From: Catonia carolina
Taxonomy: Eukaryota > Arthropoda > Insecta > Hemiptera > Achilidae
DNA: 64,000 bases
Direction of reading: 5' to 3'
Assembly (NCBI GenBank): GCA_035578175.1
Contig: JAQMRL010000001.1
Location: forward strand, 60,721,553-60,785,552
Under the pieces are notes generated by a model, which saw nothing but the letters and a program-made list of their open reading frames with translations, was not told the origin of the DNA and did not search any database. Each line of letters begins with the position of its first letter. Position 1 is the stretch's first letter. This document shows, in pieces, positions 21,001 to 29,816 of the stretch. Both the position numbers and the translations under genes were made by a program.

Positions 21001-22909
21001 GGCCTAGGGCGGCAAATTTCTCGGGGCTAAAACTTTACAGGCGAGAAAATTTTTAAAGCTGCAAAATGTAAAAAACAATTAAAATTTTAAACTCTGTGAG
21101 AATATCAATTTTGATGTTTTTGCATGAGCAAAAGCAAGAAAAACAAAATTGATGTGATTAATTTGATTCTAATTTTAAATTCATTTATCGTTCAGTTTTA
21201 ATAAATTTATTATATTTTAATTAATAAACCTCAAAATAAAATATTTTAAATATTCTTATAACATGTTTTATTTACGAGGTGTGTTCAGAAAGTAAGTACC
21301 GTTTTTAAAAAAAAAACAAGTAAAACAATTTTTTTCAAACACAATTTTATTTCTACATGAAAGCCCAAACCTTAAACTATTTTTCGACATAGTTTCCACC
21401 GATGTTCAAACACTTGTCGTAGCGGGTGATCAATTTGTCTAAACCCTCTTCGTAGAAGGTTCCCGCCAACGAATGTAGCCACGACTCCACGGCAGTTTTC
21501 ACTTCATTGTTGGTTTCAAAGCATTGGCCGCCTAGCTCGCGCTTCTTGTGCAGGAACAAGTGGTAGTCAGACGGTGCCAAGTCTGGGCTGTAGGGCGGGT
21601 GATCAAACTGCTCCCAACGAAATTGTCAAACCAATGTTTAAATGTCACCAGTGGTATGGGGCCGAGCATTGTCATGGAGCAACACAATTCCGTTACTGAG
21701 CATTCCTCTCTTTTTGTTTTGAATTGCCTGCCTTACTTCTCTTACGGTTTCGTACCTTGCTACATTAATGGTTTCACCTCTTGGGAGAAAATCAATCAGC
21801 AAAACACCTTTCTGATCCCAAAAGACAGTGCACATGATTTTTTGTACAGACATTGTCATCTTGAATTTTTGTTCCTTTGGGGGATTGCATGTGTTGCCAC
21901 TCCATTGACTGCTGTTTAGATTCCGGTGTGACATGATGGACCCAAGTTTCATCACCTGTCACAATTTTGTTTAAAAAATCCTCACCATCATCACCGTACC
22001 ATGTGAGAAAAGTCAAAGCACTTCCGAGTCTCTTGGTTTTGTGTCTGTCAGTGGCAGGAACCTTCTACAAAGAGGGTATAGACAAATTGATCACCCGCTA
22101 CGACAAGTGTTTGAACATCGGTGGAAACTATGTCGAAAAATAGTTTAAGGCTTGGGCTTTCATGTAGAATTAAAATTGTGTTGAAAAAAAATTGTTTTAC
22201 TTGTTTTTTTTTTAAAAACGGTACTTACTTTCTGAACATGCCTCGTATAATAGTTACTACTAAAAAAGAAACAAGGTGCCATATTGGACACTGCTGGTTG
22301 TTAGCAAGATCTAGTGGAAAGTAGTGCAGCTAAAGATTGAGAGATTGTTGTTTAGAAAAGAGAAGAAGAAACCATTAAAAGTAACATTGATTTTCATGGT
22401 TCCTAATAGGCTGGAGTGAATAAAATAAAATTAACCCATTCATCAGATTGATTTTTGTCTGTGTAATTATTTATGGTTCTTATTTGTTTTGTAACTTGTG
22501 AATGCCCATGAGTATTTTTGTATTTGTTTTATAAAATTTTTTGGTAAACTGTATGTTATAACTAGCTAAAGTGTTACATGATAGTCTTGTAAATAAATGA
22601 ATATGATAGTAAATTTTGAAGATAATCAATTTTTTCTCTTTATTTTACAGTGATAAAGAATTACACTATGCATCACTTGATCTTGTCAGATCTAGTTCAG
22701 TAGAAGAAACCTCCGGATCAAATGCCACCAGTAGCAGTAGCAATGCAAATCGTCCATTAAGAAATCAAAGTTCAACCTCGTCTGCATCAACGCCAAGCCC
22801 AAATATCAATCAGAATACAGCGCCTGCATTAATGTACGCTGAAATTGACTTTTCTAAAAGCGGTAGTAGTTCTAGTAACTCTAATAATACAAATTCTACT
22901 GTGCATTGA
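5301..22909 (+). CDS. chico: Insulin receptor substrate (chico/IRS), C-terminal part, eight exons
   Basis: Join 5301-5475, 6701-6891, 7756-7871, 12260-12338, 13900-14088, 15320-15518, 16651-18972 and 22651-22909. All junctions are GT-AG and in phase, giving 1175 residues to a TGA. IRS proteins are membrane-proximal docking adaptors. The insulin receptor phosphorylates their tyrosines, which then bind PI3-kinase p85 (YXXM), GRB2/Drk (YxN) and SHP2/Csw. Eleven YXXM motifs are visible: YMPM, YVHM, YVDM, YMEM twice, YMDM, YVEM twice, YLDM, YMNM and YTPM. There is also YVNF at 18257 and YASL at 22667. The N-terminal PH and PTB domains are absent, so the gene starts upstream of the window. The first exon here carries the serine/threonine-rich TTSEG stretch typical just after the PTB domain. 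A distant Dok-like adaptor is unlikely given the motif density. Introns hold several transposons. Confidence 0.93.
5670..6376. mobile_element. Non-autonomous pogo/Tigger-like element
   Basis: Inverted ends CAGTCCAACCTCGATTATC at 5670 and GATAATCGAGGTTGGACTG at 6358-6376 match the pattern of pogo/Tigger termini. The 5' flank is TA and the 3' flank is TTA, so the TA duplication is imperfect. The interior holds a (CA)n run (6051-6080) and long open frames without a transposase signature. It lies in an IRS intron. Confidence 0.8.
6051..6080. repeat. (CA)n microsatellite
   Basis: This is an uninterrupted CA dinucleotide run inside the pogo-like element. It accounts for the cysteine/valine-rich open frames on the minus strand. 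Confidence 0.9.
6701..6891 (+). CDS. chico: IRS exon b
   Basis: The acceptor is GCCATGTAG and the donor GTCAGT. The reading frame continues from exon a with PESRASTDSAGSSLSMEGDG, then an acidic segment EENSDECENVNIHWHP. It ends in phase 1 (G), completed by GC of exon c to glycine. No tyrosine docking motif of the YXXM type is present. Confidence 0.88.
6975..7124 (-). repeat. tRNA-derived SINE (family B), diverged
   Basis: On the minus strand the copy begins GGTCATCTCCGTGGCCCAG at 7124 and runs through a body similar to those at 80-243 and 23946-24110, including AATTATTACAAGTTAAG. The promoter boxes have decayed. Confidence 0.5.
7125..7755. other. IRS intron remainder, nothing recognised
   Basis: This is AT-rich intron with a short AATAAAACTAATAAA duplication around 7270-7300. 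No element ends, RNA or coding signal were identified. Confidence 0.4.
7756..7871 (+). CDS. chico: IRS exon c (DYVGP)
   Basis: The acceptor is TTTTACAG and the donor GTAAAT. The 38 codons begin with GDDYVGPDKQICPS and end at a phase-0 glutamine codon. DYVGP is an acidic-tyrosine context but not a YXXM site. Confidence 0.88.
8700..8711 (+). repeat. LINE target-site duplication, left copy
   Basis: ATTATTCTCATT is repeated exactly at 10549-10560. It brackets the LINE and restores the continuous mariner arm when one copy is removed. Confidence 0.9.
8712..10548 (-). mobile_element. 5'-truncated non-LTR retrotransposon (LINE)
   Basis: The element has a 12-bp target duplication (8700-8711 and 10549-10560). 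On the minus strand its 3' end carries a short GAA-repeat tail at 8712-8722 instead of poly(A). It encodes a reverse transcriptase but has lost its 5' end, including any endonuclease domain, at 10548. It is nested in the right arm of the foldback mariner, so it is the younger insertion. I did not assign a clade. The short microsatellite tail and the C-terminal EMWTYRRILKISW motif are seen in several LINE clades. Confidence 0.92.
8811..10548 (-). pseudogene. LINE reverse transcriptase, truncated and frameshifted
   Basis: Two overlapping minus-strand frames, 10548 down to about 10385 and then about 10383 down to 8811, read as one protein with a frameshift near 10383. Visible motifs in order are the fingers/palm FIDYQKAFDRVQ, RGVRQGCILSPLIFNLY and the catalytic FRYADDTVIFA (YADD at 9409-9420). 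The INVNKTKVM block, the LYGVESWTLT thumb region and the C-terminal EMWTYRRILKISW motif follow. About 520 residues of the second frame are intact. The truncated N-terminus, the frameshift and the missing endonuclease make this copy inactive. Confidence 0.9.
10549..10560 (+). repeat. LINE target-site duplication, right copy
   Basis: Exact repeat of 8700-8711. Sequence beyond it resumes the mariner arm with AGTTGTTATTTTTATAACC. Confidence 0.9.
10990..11972. mobile_element. piggyBac-like MITE (983 bp) with TTAA duplication
   Basis: TTAA at 10986-10989 and 11973-11976 flanks inverted ends CCTTTAAAACACGGG and CCGTACGTTAAAGG. Inside, a roughly 48-bp direct repeat starting AATAAGATAAAAGA occurs near 11522 and again near 11887. 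No transposase is encoded. TTAA duplication with CCYTTAA-type ends is characteristic of piggyBac. Assignment rests on ends only. Confidence 0.72.
12260..12338 (+). CDS. chico: IRS exon d (YMPM)
   Basis: The acceptor is TGTTTTTAG and the donor GTAATT. The 26 codons include GSLADMCSPCGSSPLE and the PI3-kinase docking motif AYMPMSP (Y at 12320). This is a classical IRS site. It ends in phase 1. Confidence 0.9.
12339..13899. other. IRS intron, nothing recognised
   Basis: This is AT-rich intron sequence. I found no matched inverted ends, SINE head or coding signal. An open frame at 13219-13419 is hydrophobic by composition and lacks support. Confidence 0.4.
13900..14088 (+). CDS. chico: IRS exon e (YVHM, YVDM)
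   Basis: The acceptor is TTATTGTAG and the donor GTTCGT, a weaker but usable site. It encodes two docking motifs, DGYVHMAPM (Y at 13998) and DGYVDMGQG (Y at 14033). Entry and exit phases fit the neighbouring exons. Confidence 0.9.
14089..15319. other. IRS intron with LINE remnant and unassigned repeat-like DNA
   Basis: A LINE C-terminal remnant lies at about 14880-15075. The stretch 14400-14820 is less AT-rich, with a 108-codon minus-strand frame (14428-14754) that I cannot assign. It may be decayed transposon DNA. Confidence 0.4.
14880..15075 (+). mobile_element. LINE remnant (C-terminal RT segment)
   Basis: The plus-strand translation reads LMLACGSEIWTVCSREK and then LQAAEMRLLPAVKGCIR. 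It matches the conserved LMYGSE.W and EMR.LR.VKG pattern after LINE thumb domains. Stops and truncation make it a fossil. Confidence 0.6.
15320..15518 (+). CDS. chico: IRS exon f
   Basis: The acceptor is TTATTTCAG and the donor GTAATT. It encodes a Ser/Pro-rich linker with YITPSEDEI and RPARAYSVGSRP. The RAYSVGSR block is echoed by RAFSVGSR at the start of the next exon, an internal duplication resembling the 14-3-3/Akt-type serine contexts of IRS proteins. It ends in phase 2. Confidence 0.88.
15519..16650. other. IRS intron with LINE remnant
   Basis: Apart from a fragment at about 16150-16330 this is ordinary AT-rich intron. The plus translation of that fragment, KQKLEAVEMHFLQRVK, resembles the LINE EMRFLRRVKG motif. 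Confidence 0.4.
16150..16330 (+). mobile_element. LINE remnant (C-terminal segment)
   Basis: The plus strand reads KQKLEAVEMHFLQRVK followed by YSREDRNLNCNMKIRDR, matching the post-RT C-terminus of LINEs of the same broad type as the remnant at 14880. It is short and interrupted by stops. Confidence 0.5.
16651..18972 (+). CDS. chico: IRS exon g, large exon with eight YXXM motifs
   Basis: The acceptor is TTTGTTTTAG and the donor GTAAGA. The 774-codon open frame carries docking motifs at YMEM 16946, YMDM 17069, YVEM 17171, YMEM 17288, YLDM 17477, YVEM 17588, YMNM 17666 and YTPM 18314, plus YVNF at 18257 in an acidic context, a likely GRB2/Drk site. An asparagine homopolymer region (18041-18100) lies between the seventh and eighth motifs. 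The last 180 or so residues are rich in S, T, V, A and N and show no motif. Disorder is expected. The N-terminal RAFSVGSR repeats the end of exon f. Confidence 0.95.
18041..18100 (+). repeat. AAY trinucleotide repeat encoding poly-Asn
   Basis: AAT and AAC codons alternate, broken by AGY and ACC codons, so an asparagine tract with few Ser/Thr is encoded in the IRS exon. Mixed codons show it is not a young pure microsatellite. Confidence 0.9.
18973..21274. other. IRS intron with a SINE and a short hairpin
   Basis: Contents are a hairpin near 19019-19084 (GTCGCATTTATGC and its inverse), a SINE at 19668-19846 and otherwise AT-rich DNA. A minus-strand frame at 20118-20312 has no recognisable domain. 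Confidence 0.4.
19668..19846 (+). repeat. tRNA-derived SINE (family A)
   Basis: It has a tRNA-like head GGCCGGTCTGTTGGCATAG with A box around TAGTGGTTATCGC and B box GGTTCGATTCC at 19732-19742. A body with CCGTCTGCATTAGCAGAAAT and an A-rich end follow. The body recurs at 38885 and, inverted, at 58217. Folding as an isolated tRNA is not supported past the B box. Confidence 0.8.
21275..22245. mobile_element. Foldback mariner with two 3' ends (971 bp)
   Basis: Terminal repeats are CGAGGTGTGTTCAGAAAGTA on the left and TACTTTCTGAACATGCCTCG on the right, flanked by TA at 21273-21274 and 22246-22247. The minus strand encodes transposase pieces in three frames, with GDETWVHH, LLHDNARPHT and MAPSDYHLF (the three DD34D aspartate regions), then the C-terminus KCLNIGGNYVEK. 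The right arm (about 22050-22245) encodes the same C-terminus on the plus strand, ending again in NIGGNYVEK and stop. Arms of about 195 bp are thus inverted copies of the 3' end, and the 5' end with the DNA-binding domain is absent. Confidence 0.9.
21377..22016 (-). pseudogene. mariner transposase, catalytic domain, frameshifted
   Basis: Frames 22016-21792, 21955-21638 and 21580-21377 together give the catalytic core, from the first aspartate (GDETWVHH) through HDNARPH to the third (APSDYHLF) and the C-terminal end. At least two frameshifts and loss of the N-terminal helix-turn-helix domain make it inactive. Confidence 0.88.
22246..22650. other. IRS intron end, nothing recognised
   Basis: AT-rich sequence leading to the acceptor TATTTTACAG of the last IRS exon. 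Confidence 0.4.
22651..22909 (+). CDS. chico: IRS last exon with C-terminal YASL motif and stop
   Basis: GG plus T completes a glycine codon. The exon encodes DKELHYASLDLVR, then a Ser/Asn-rich tail with ALMYAEIDFSKS and a TGA at 22907-22909. LHYASLDL and MYAEIDF fit the C-terminal SHP2/Csw-binding tyrosines of IRS proteins (ITIM-like contexts). Confidence 0.9.
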
Positions 22910-23945
22910 TATATAATATACCATTATTTATGTATATTTTAATAATATTAATAATTATTATTGTATTATTTAAATATAAAATCAGAGTTTAAAATATATA
23001 TAAATATAAAGTAATAAAAAAAAACAACCCGAAAGAAAACTAGTCGTGGATTTTTGGCTCGTTATGTTTTCAGTAATTATGCATTTTTGTAATAAATAAT
23101 GTAAATACATTTATTAATTAATAATTTTGTCATTCATCAGTTTGCTGCTGATACATTGTATTAAATCAATATTTTATTAGTTTTTAAACTTATTTATGAT
23201 AAGTTTAAGCTGTTTCGTCATGTTTTAATCTTTTTCGTAATCATTCAAAATTTTATGCTTCCAACAAAGAAAATATTTATTCTATTGCTGTTTAAATTTT
23301 AATAAATATATTCTTAACTATGATAAAGGTAGTATACTTCCACAACAACTGTGCGTCTAATAACTGAGTTGGTTAAAAGCAAGTGTATGGTTGTCTCACA
23401 ACATATCAGGGAGCGTAGGATGCACACTTTTCCTATTCTATATACTTCTCTCACTCCAGCTGTTCATTTTCTGTTGATTGTCTATTAAAAAAATTTGTTG
23501 AATTTTAAAAGTAAATACCTATACAATATAATTAATTATTTTCCTTGAAATATATCATTTAAGACTTTGCTGCTGAGCTCGTCAATTGACATTGTCACAA
23601 AATGTTTCTGTTTTGTGGATTCCATCATCTGACATCTTTGAATTCCTTGTGTTTTATTTAGTGATTGAATTTGCATTTCTTGTGTTACAAACATTATTTT
23701 AAATTTTTAGTTATAAAATACATCACTAAAGCGCTTATTAAAAGTTTTATTTCCTGTCTGTGGTTATTTTAACGTATGTTTACAACCTACAATTTGTGTT
23801 GTTCGTCGTTTTACAACGTGTCATTGAATGATGATGAAAGTATTATTATTATAATACATTATCTCATTATTATATAAATGATGATATTATTCGAGTTGTA
23901 ATTAGGTGTTTATACATATATTTTTAGTGTAATACAATATAATAA
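22910..23945 (+). other. IRS 3' UTR and downstream DNA
   Basis: The first good polyadenylation signal after the stop is AATAAA at 23091-23096, preceded by weaker A-rich sites near 23012. Later AATAAA copies exist, so the true end is uncertain. Nothing else is recognised. Confidence 0.4.
23091..23096 (+). terminator. Candidate polyadenylation signal for IRS
   Basis: AATAAA lies 182 bp after the IRS stop, followed by T-rich DNA. It is one of several candidates. Confidence 0.35.
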
Positions 23946-24110
23946 GGCCACCTCCGTAGTTTAGTGGTAACGCTACGGAGGTCCTGGGTTCAATTACCAG
24001 CTAGCGTTTGGGAATTTCCCAAGTTAAATCCCACTGTAGTCATTAATAACCGAGCGATTGATGTGACTTAATGAAGTCAACTAAAAATAACCAATATCGG
24101 CAATTAATTA
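23946..24110 (+). repeat. tRNA-derived SINE (family B)
   Basis: The head GGCCACCTCCGTAGTTTAG has TAGTGGTAACGC (A box) and GGGTTCAATTACC (B box). The tail CCCACTGTAGTCATTAATAA is shared with 41737 and, inverted, with 80-243. Confidence 0.75.
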
Positions 24111-24919
24111 ATTAAAGCAAGTTTTAATATTTCTAGTACAGTTCAATCCTCCTTTTTTCTCCAAAAGTGGTTCTATTTATTAGTATATTTTTAAGCACAA
24201 AAATTATTTTGGTTAATAATAAATAATGCATTTTAAAGGGAAAGATTAGGGCTTTAATTTGAGGTCAAGTAACAATGAAATTGGTTCAAAAATGAAATTA
24301 GAATAAAATCTTGAAAACGGTTATAAGTATTGAATTGAACTCCCAGCAGTGAATGTGTTAAGAAACTATAAATGAAACTGGTTAATAATATCTAAAAAAA
24401 GTACAATAAAATTTTAAACATATTAGACATCTGTACTCATCTTACCATGGTAGAATTCTTACTGCAATATTACTGCTGTGAATACAGTATGTGCATATCT
24501 CCTACTACATTGTTTTCAGATTCACTCGCCAGTCCCAATGCCAATCCCAGAGTATATGGATGTGTGCTACCTATAGTTCAATTTTTTTCTTTATCGTAAA
24601 CTGTACAGTTTTTTTGTATTTTTTATTCAAGTTTTTGGACACAGGAGTACACACTTTTGTTCTGAATAGTTCCATTTGTGTTAACTGGTTGTTAGTAAAT
24701 TTTTGGTGGAATATTCAGTTGTCTGAAATCATTTTTATTGTTACATAGTGCCCTCAATTGTTATGTTTTAATGATCAATCAGGTACATTTCTGATATTTG
24801 TTTCTTCATCTAAATTGTTTATTTACTTTTACAGAACGTTTTTTGTACCATTAGTAATAAAAGAAATACATTAAATGAATTCATTATTGTTTTTTTAATG
24901 TGGAAAGTTGAAGTAAATA
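24111..24919. other. Intergenic, nothing recognised
   Basis: AT-rich DNA. The open frame 24491-24748 is hydrophobic by composition and unsupported. Confidence 0.35.
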
Positions 24920-25635
24920 TAATCTAACCTGCCCTTAATGGAATTCCAGCGGACTGGGAAAAAATTTTATTAAGGATAGGATTCCATTGTATACAAGTTG
25001 CTATAACGAATGTACATTGCTTACCTTTATAGAGTTCTGTGATGTCTTATAGCCTTTTGGTGCTGAAAGTAGCCGAATATTTTGGTTTTCGTAGTTTTTA
25101 TTAAGTATTGTGCTACAAAAAAGAAAGTACAGTACTGTATTTTCTTTTCTTTTAAATTTTAAAAACACTGCATTGTTGAGAATAGAAGTACTTGACTATT
25201 TTGGTTTTTCATTTTTGCATTAAATGTTAATAGCCACTCTTCCACGATCAAAGAAGTCATCCACGACTTTTTATTTGATCTCCACTCGACTTGAAGATTT
25301 TTCTTATCTACGTTTTTAAAACACATCGCGGTTTGTCGGCTTTTCCGAAGACTTGAAGGTTTTTCAAGTTCACCCAATATAAATCCACAAATAAAAACTG
25401 TGAGCCGCTCTTTGGAATGTTTTCCTCTCATGCAGTGTTCTCTTCTGAACAACTCCTTTATAAAAACTTTTGTATTATTTCATTACCTGTTCTTTCCGTT
25501 TTCACATTACACAGTTCCGTTAATTGAAGGTAAATTTACAGTGATTTCCTATAATAAGTTCACGGGATTGGCAGAATTTTCCATTACGGACAGGTATCCG
25601 TTATTTCCAGGGTCCGTTAAGGACAGGTTAGACTG
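24920..25635. mobile_element. Internally deleted Tigger/pogo element
   Basis: The ends TCTAACCTGCCCTTAATGGA (left) and TCCGTTAAGGACAGGTTAGA (right, inverted) match with few differences. The flanks are TA on both sides (24918-24919 and 25636-25637). The minus strand keeps a DDE-domain fragment of a Tigger-type transposase. Confidence 0.8.
25159..25452 (-). pseudogene. Tigger-type DDE transposase fragment
   Basis: The 97-codon frame reads GKHSKERLTVFICG, then CFKNVDKKNLQVEWRSNKKS, SWMTSLIVEEWL and FNAKMKNQNSQVLLF. This is the characteristic DDE_1 sequence of pogo/Tigger transposases between the first and second catalytic aspartates. The N-terminal DNA-binding domains and the distal catalytic end are missing. 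The second catalytic aspartate, expected just after LLF, falls where the frame degrades. Confidence 0.85.
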
Positions 25636-26842
25636 TATTTATTTATTTAAAACATACTATCCTCTCAATAAAAATTTAGCTATAAATTGATAGCTAGCAG
25701 TTACTAATAGCTCAGTAAAAAAACCCAGATTATTTTGTGGCAGTGTGCAAATTTTTATCTATTCTTTTATGAATTGAAATTAATATAGGTTATATTTTAG
25801 AAAATGTTTACTTTTGCTCAAGTTTAAGAATAATTTACGATTCGACTTAAATTTGTTCTTGATACCTAACACCTTAGTTATTGTAATAATTTTATATATG
25901 TATTTTGGTAATGTATAATTTATTGTTAATGTATAATGATCATATTAATATCACTGTACAATTTACCTAACTTTCTTTTAAGTGAACTTTGAAAAATAAG
26001 TATACAATTTTTTTATTATTTTAATTATATTGAATTGCAGTGACGTTCTAATAATCCTTATCATTTTATTTTCACAAATTTTTGAGTTGTCTGTTTTTAA
26101 CTTAAATAGAACTAAAGTTATATCAAATATTGATAATTTTGTGTACAGTCAAGTTAGTTTCTTACGTTTAATGTTTGTTTTAAAGTAACATGAAAGTTAA
26201 GATGCAATTTTAAGTTTATTAAATTACTGTAAACATATAATTGTTATAAAATTTACCAGTTATTGTCTTAACTTTAAGTTTACATAAAAATTTTAATTTA
26301 TTAATTGCTTTTTAATAGACAATGATAGTAAACGGCTTTTTTTAAAAAAAATTTATTTGCTGGTTAGTATTTTAATTACAATACAGATGTACTCTTAAAT
26401 TTGTGTGTTAATGTTAGGATTATTTTAAGTGGGGAAACTTGGTAAAACACAGACTAAAAGATTAAATGTTTTTAGAAGTTGCTTTTTTAAGTATGTGTTC
26501 GGTTAATGCTGTGTACAAATAGTGTCTGTTTATTAATGGATTTTATTTTTATAGAAAAGTTATTTGTTAAGATTGCTTTATTTTAAATAATTTTTTTTAT
26601 CATTGCATGCGTTTAAAATGATAAGTTTTCATTCTTGATTGCATCACCTTAGTTTGATAAGCATAGCTGCAGGAGTTCTTATGTGTATTTAATTATGGAT
26701 TCTATGATGTTAAAGTACTTGTTTCATACGAAGAATATTTATTGAAACGTGTTTAATGCTTTTCATTGTTATCATTAATGTTTTGGTGGAAAAATTATTA
26801 AGTATTCTCAGGGTTTGTGGAACTAATGTATTTTCGTCTTTT
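25636..26842. other. Intergenic AT-rich DNA, nothing recognised
   Basis: No open frame, SINE head or inverted ends were found. Confidence 0.35.
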
Positions 26843-26985
26843 GGCTAGCCCATTGGTGTAGTGGTCAGCGCAACTGGTGTCTAATGCCAGGGTTCCCAGG
26901 TTCGATTCCTGGGTAGGTGTGGCATATTTTCATACACATATCACCTCATAACATTAATTACCTATGCACAAGTTAGTACTTATGT
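26843..26985 (+). repeat. tRNA-derived SINE (family A-like head)
   Basis: The head GGCTAGCCCATTGGTGTAG has GTAGTGGTCAGCGC (A box) and GGTTCGATTCC at about 26901 (B box). The segment after it, GGCATATTTTCATACACATA, resembles the element at 19668 but the distal body differs. Confidence 0.7.
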
Positions 26986-28430
26986 TCGTAACTCATTAAC
27001 TTACGGTTTTTGATAATTTTAAAGAAAATTTAATGTTGAAAGTACTGTCCTGTAATTCCTTTTGTAGCCTAGATACTTAGCTTTTCTATTGCCTTGTTAT
27101 TTCTTGCATGCACTCCCCTTGGATTAGCTAGATTTTGATTCTACAATCCTGAAGAGGAAAGAGTAGTTTTAATATACAGCCTAAACTTTTCTCTGGGAGT
27201 TTATTTAAATAACACTAATTATCTCAAATTATTATTAGTTATTTCATTACTTATATAATGTGTGAATCTGAATCGCATCGGAATGTGAATTTTTTATTTT
27301 CTTGAACGTTTTAACACCTGAAAATTTATGTTGTACATTATTTATGTTGTACATTGTGTTAATAAGTTAAAAAAATTTCTGTTCATAGTATTTTATGGGT
27401 TTTAAAATTTTTGGTTGCAATTTTTTACTTTAAATGATTTGAAGTGATAGTAAAGATATTTTTAGTATTCATAGGAAAGATCTTTTTAGAAATTTTTGAG
27501 TACGCAGCTATGTTTCTAAGCGACTGGTGCAAGTTTCCCTGGAATTAGTAATTCAGAGTTCATAATATGCATTTATAATATTAATTATGGTGCGTTTGAG
27601 TTGTTGGCTAAAAATGAAAACACATGGATACTTCTTAAAAAAACATTATTGTATTCAATAATGTTTTCAGAGAGTTTCAGAGTTAATAAAAATAATTTAA
27701 AATATTTAATTCAATGTTTTTAGCAGCAAATATAAATAATATAAAGCTATAATCTTGTGTAAATAAATAAATAAATAAATATGTATGTATTGTACATTTG
27801 TTGAACAAGATTATTAAAACAAAAAAAGGCCTGTAAAAATACGTCCCACTCAGGTGTTTTTGACTTCGTAATAATATAATATAATTATATGTTATACATA
27901 TTTTATAATATTGATTATTATTCTATTGCTGTTCTCTGTTTTTTTAATTATTTGTATTTATTTCAAAAAGCTATTAATAATAGTTTAAATAAAACATAAA
28001 AAATAGTGTAATGTATTTTTATAATAAAAATTTCAAATAATATACATTAATGTGCTTTAAAATTTGAAAAAAAAATTAGATTTGTCCTATTGTATTACGT
28101 TATATATAATAAAAATAAATATACATACTACCTGTATCATATAATAAAAATAATAATTAGTATGATGTGTATAAAGATTGTATAAAATAATACTAGTACA
28201 GTTAATACTGTGTTTTTTTGTGTACAAGAAATGTACATTGTTATCATGTTAATAAATATAATAAATAGTGGGTTCAAGTTTAGTGAATCACATTACATTC
28301 AGTAAATAAATATAATTATTTAGATTCAGTTGTTTTCTTTTACTTTTACCTTTTCATTCTTATTTCCCATATTTACCTCTCCATTACAATCTAATGTTCA
28401 TAATCCAAATTGTGATTATAATTTCATTAG
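26986..28430. other. Intergenic AT-rich DNA, nothing recognised
   Basis: Very AT-rich with (AAAT)n at about 27763-27780. No coding or mobile signals. Confidence 0.35.
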
Positions 28431-28949
28431 CAGCCACCAATAGTGGAAAGTATACAAGGGGGGTGTGCCGATGTGCACCACACCATAATTCCATGTGACG
28501 TTCATTGTTCGTATTTTTCTGTGGTGTTGAGTTTAGGGTGTGTTCATAAATGTTATTCAGTGTTCTTTATTCCTTTGCTGTTCAAAATAAATCACAATTT
28601 CTACAATACTTAAAGCATGTAGATTGGAGGTGTGGCTAGGCAATTAGTAAGGGATGATGGATTTATCGTTAAAGCATGCCACGAGTTACTTACCTAAGTA
28701 CATGAGTGTCTGCAAATGGTGGGAATGCAGAGAAAATTGCAGCTAGCTTTGCAAATGGAGAGCTACCGTAAAATCCTTGCATCCAATTATTTGGAGCCAA
28801 AATACAACTATGGAAGTCAAAAGGTGGTTGTATAAAGCAATAACTGAAATATATTGCTACCCATGGAATAGAAGTGTGGGACGAGTCAGATAGAAATGCC
28901 AAATGCATGGAAGCAATGGAGACTGACTAATAGTATTGAAATTGTAGTC

Positions 28950-29215
28950 ATGAGATTGGATAGACTTAGAAATGAATTTGTCCGAGTTGGAGTTGATGCC
29001 TCTAGCATTGTGGAAACATTGGAGTTTAAAAGGTTGAACTGATATCAGCACATGAAGAAGATGCCTGAAGGTAAAGGTGGATGGCCTCAAGAGATATGGA
29101 GGTAGATGTTGGAGGCATGGGAGAGGAAGACTGAGGTTATCCTAGTGGGAGAGTGAGCCAGGTGATGGGGCTTAAGAGATTTGAGGGAGGATGACTGATA
29201 AGATAGGTTAGGATA
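28950..29215 (+). mobile_element. LINE 3' remnant
   Basis: Plus-strand frames read KMPEGK and GWPQEIWR, followed by a decayed ERKTEVILVGE stretch. The pattern corresponds to the extreme C-terminus of LINE ORF2 (RMPEGRWPKEIW-type). Stops are frequent and the limits are approximate. Confidence 0.45.
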
Positions 29216-29727
29216 CAAGAATTGCTAGAGAACTTGCAATATATAAATATATCGATTCTTTCCATTCATGTTATTTGGAAACTGACTGCCCATTTCACTC
29301 AAGACTAATTTGCCTAATGGTTGGACATAAACCCCTCTAAAATCTAATCTTAACTATTTCCCATCTCTTATTCGTACTGAGAATTGTCAGCTTAATGAAA
29401 GTGTAAAATGTTATATTTACATTAAAAATTCCAATTAGATACATTAAGCACAAAACAATTAAGAAAATACTTTTTCTATAAATAAACTTAATAAACGTCA
29501 GAAACAATCTTATGCATGTCTACAGTTCACTTGCCAGAAGCACGATCAGTTCAGAGTAGCAGTGGACACATTTTAATATAAAGAAGTAGCAATGTCATTT
29601 TAGTATGACAGGTGAGTAGAACAGTACAACAGATGTTAAAGTACAGAAGACACTTGAGTGAAAAGCATTGTGCCTATATAAAATTTTATGAGATTCCAAT
29701 CTCAGATCTATTAAATCACTGAAGCTA

Positions 29728-29790
29728 AAAAATCTGGTGTGAAACACTCACGGCTATCTTGCCAATGTAACATATATTTAATCATGACTG
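29728..29790 (+). repeat. Fragment of the repeat at 4199-5041
   Basis: AATCTGGTGTGAAACACTCA and a short following segment match the first bases of the 4199 copy. The rest of the element is not present. Confidence 0.6.
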
Positions 29791-29816
29791 AACTATGTAA
29801 AACATATGACAGTTAA

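Noticed and set aside
20940..21060. GC-richer stretch with GGCCCATGAGGCTTGGGCC as a gene fragment or regulatory palindrome
   Set aside because: Short, no extended frame or matching element ends. It may be transposon debris but cannot be supported.
26843..26920. Possible functional tRNA gene
   Set aside because: Same reasoning: a SINE head with a non-tRNA extension.
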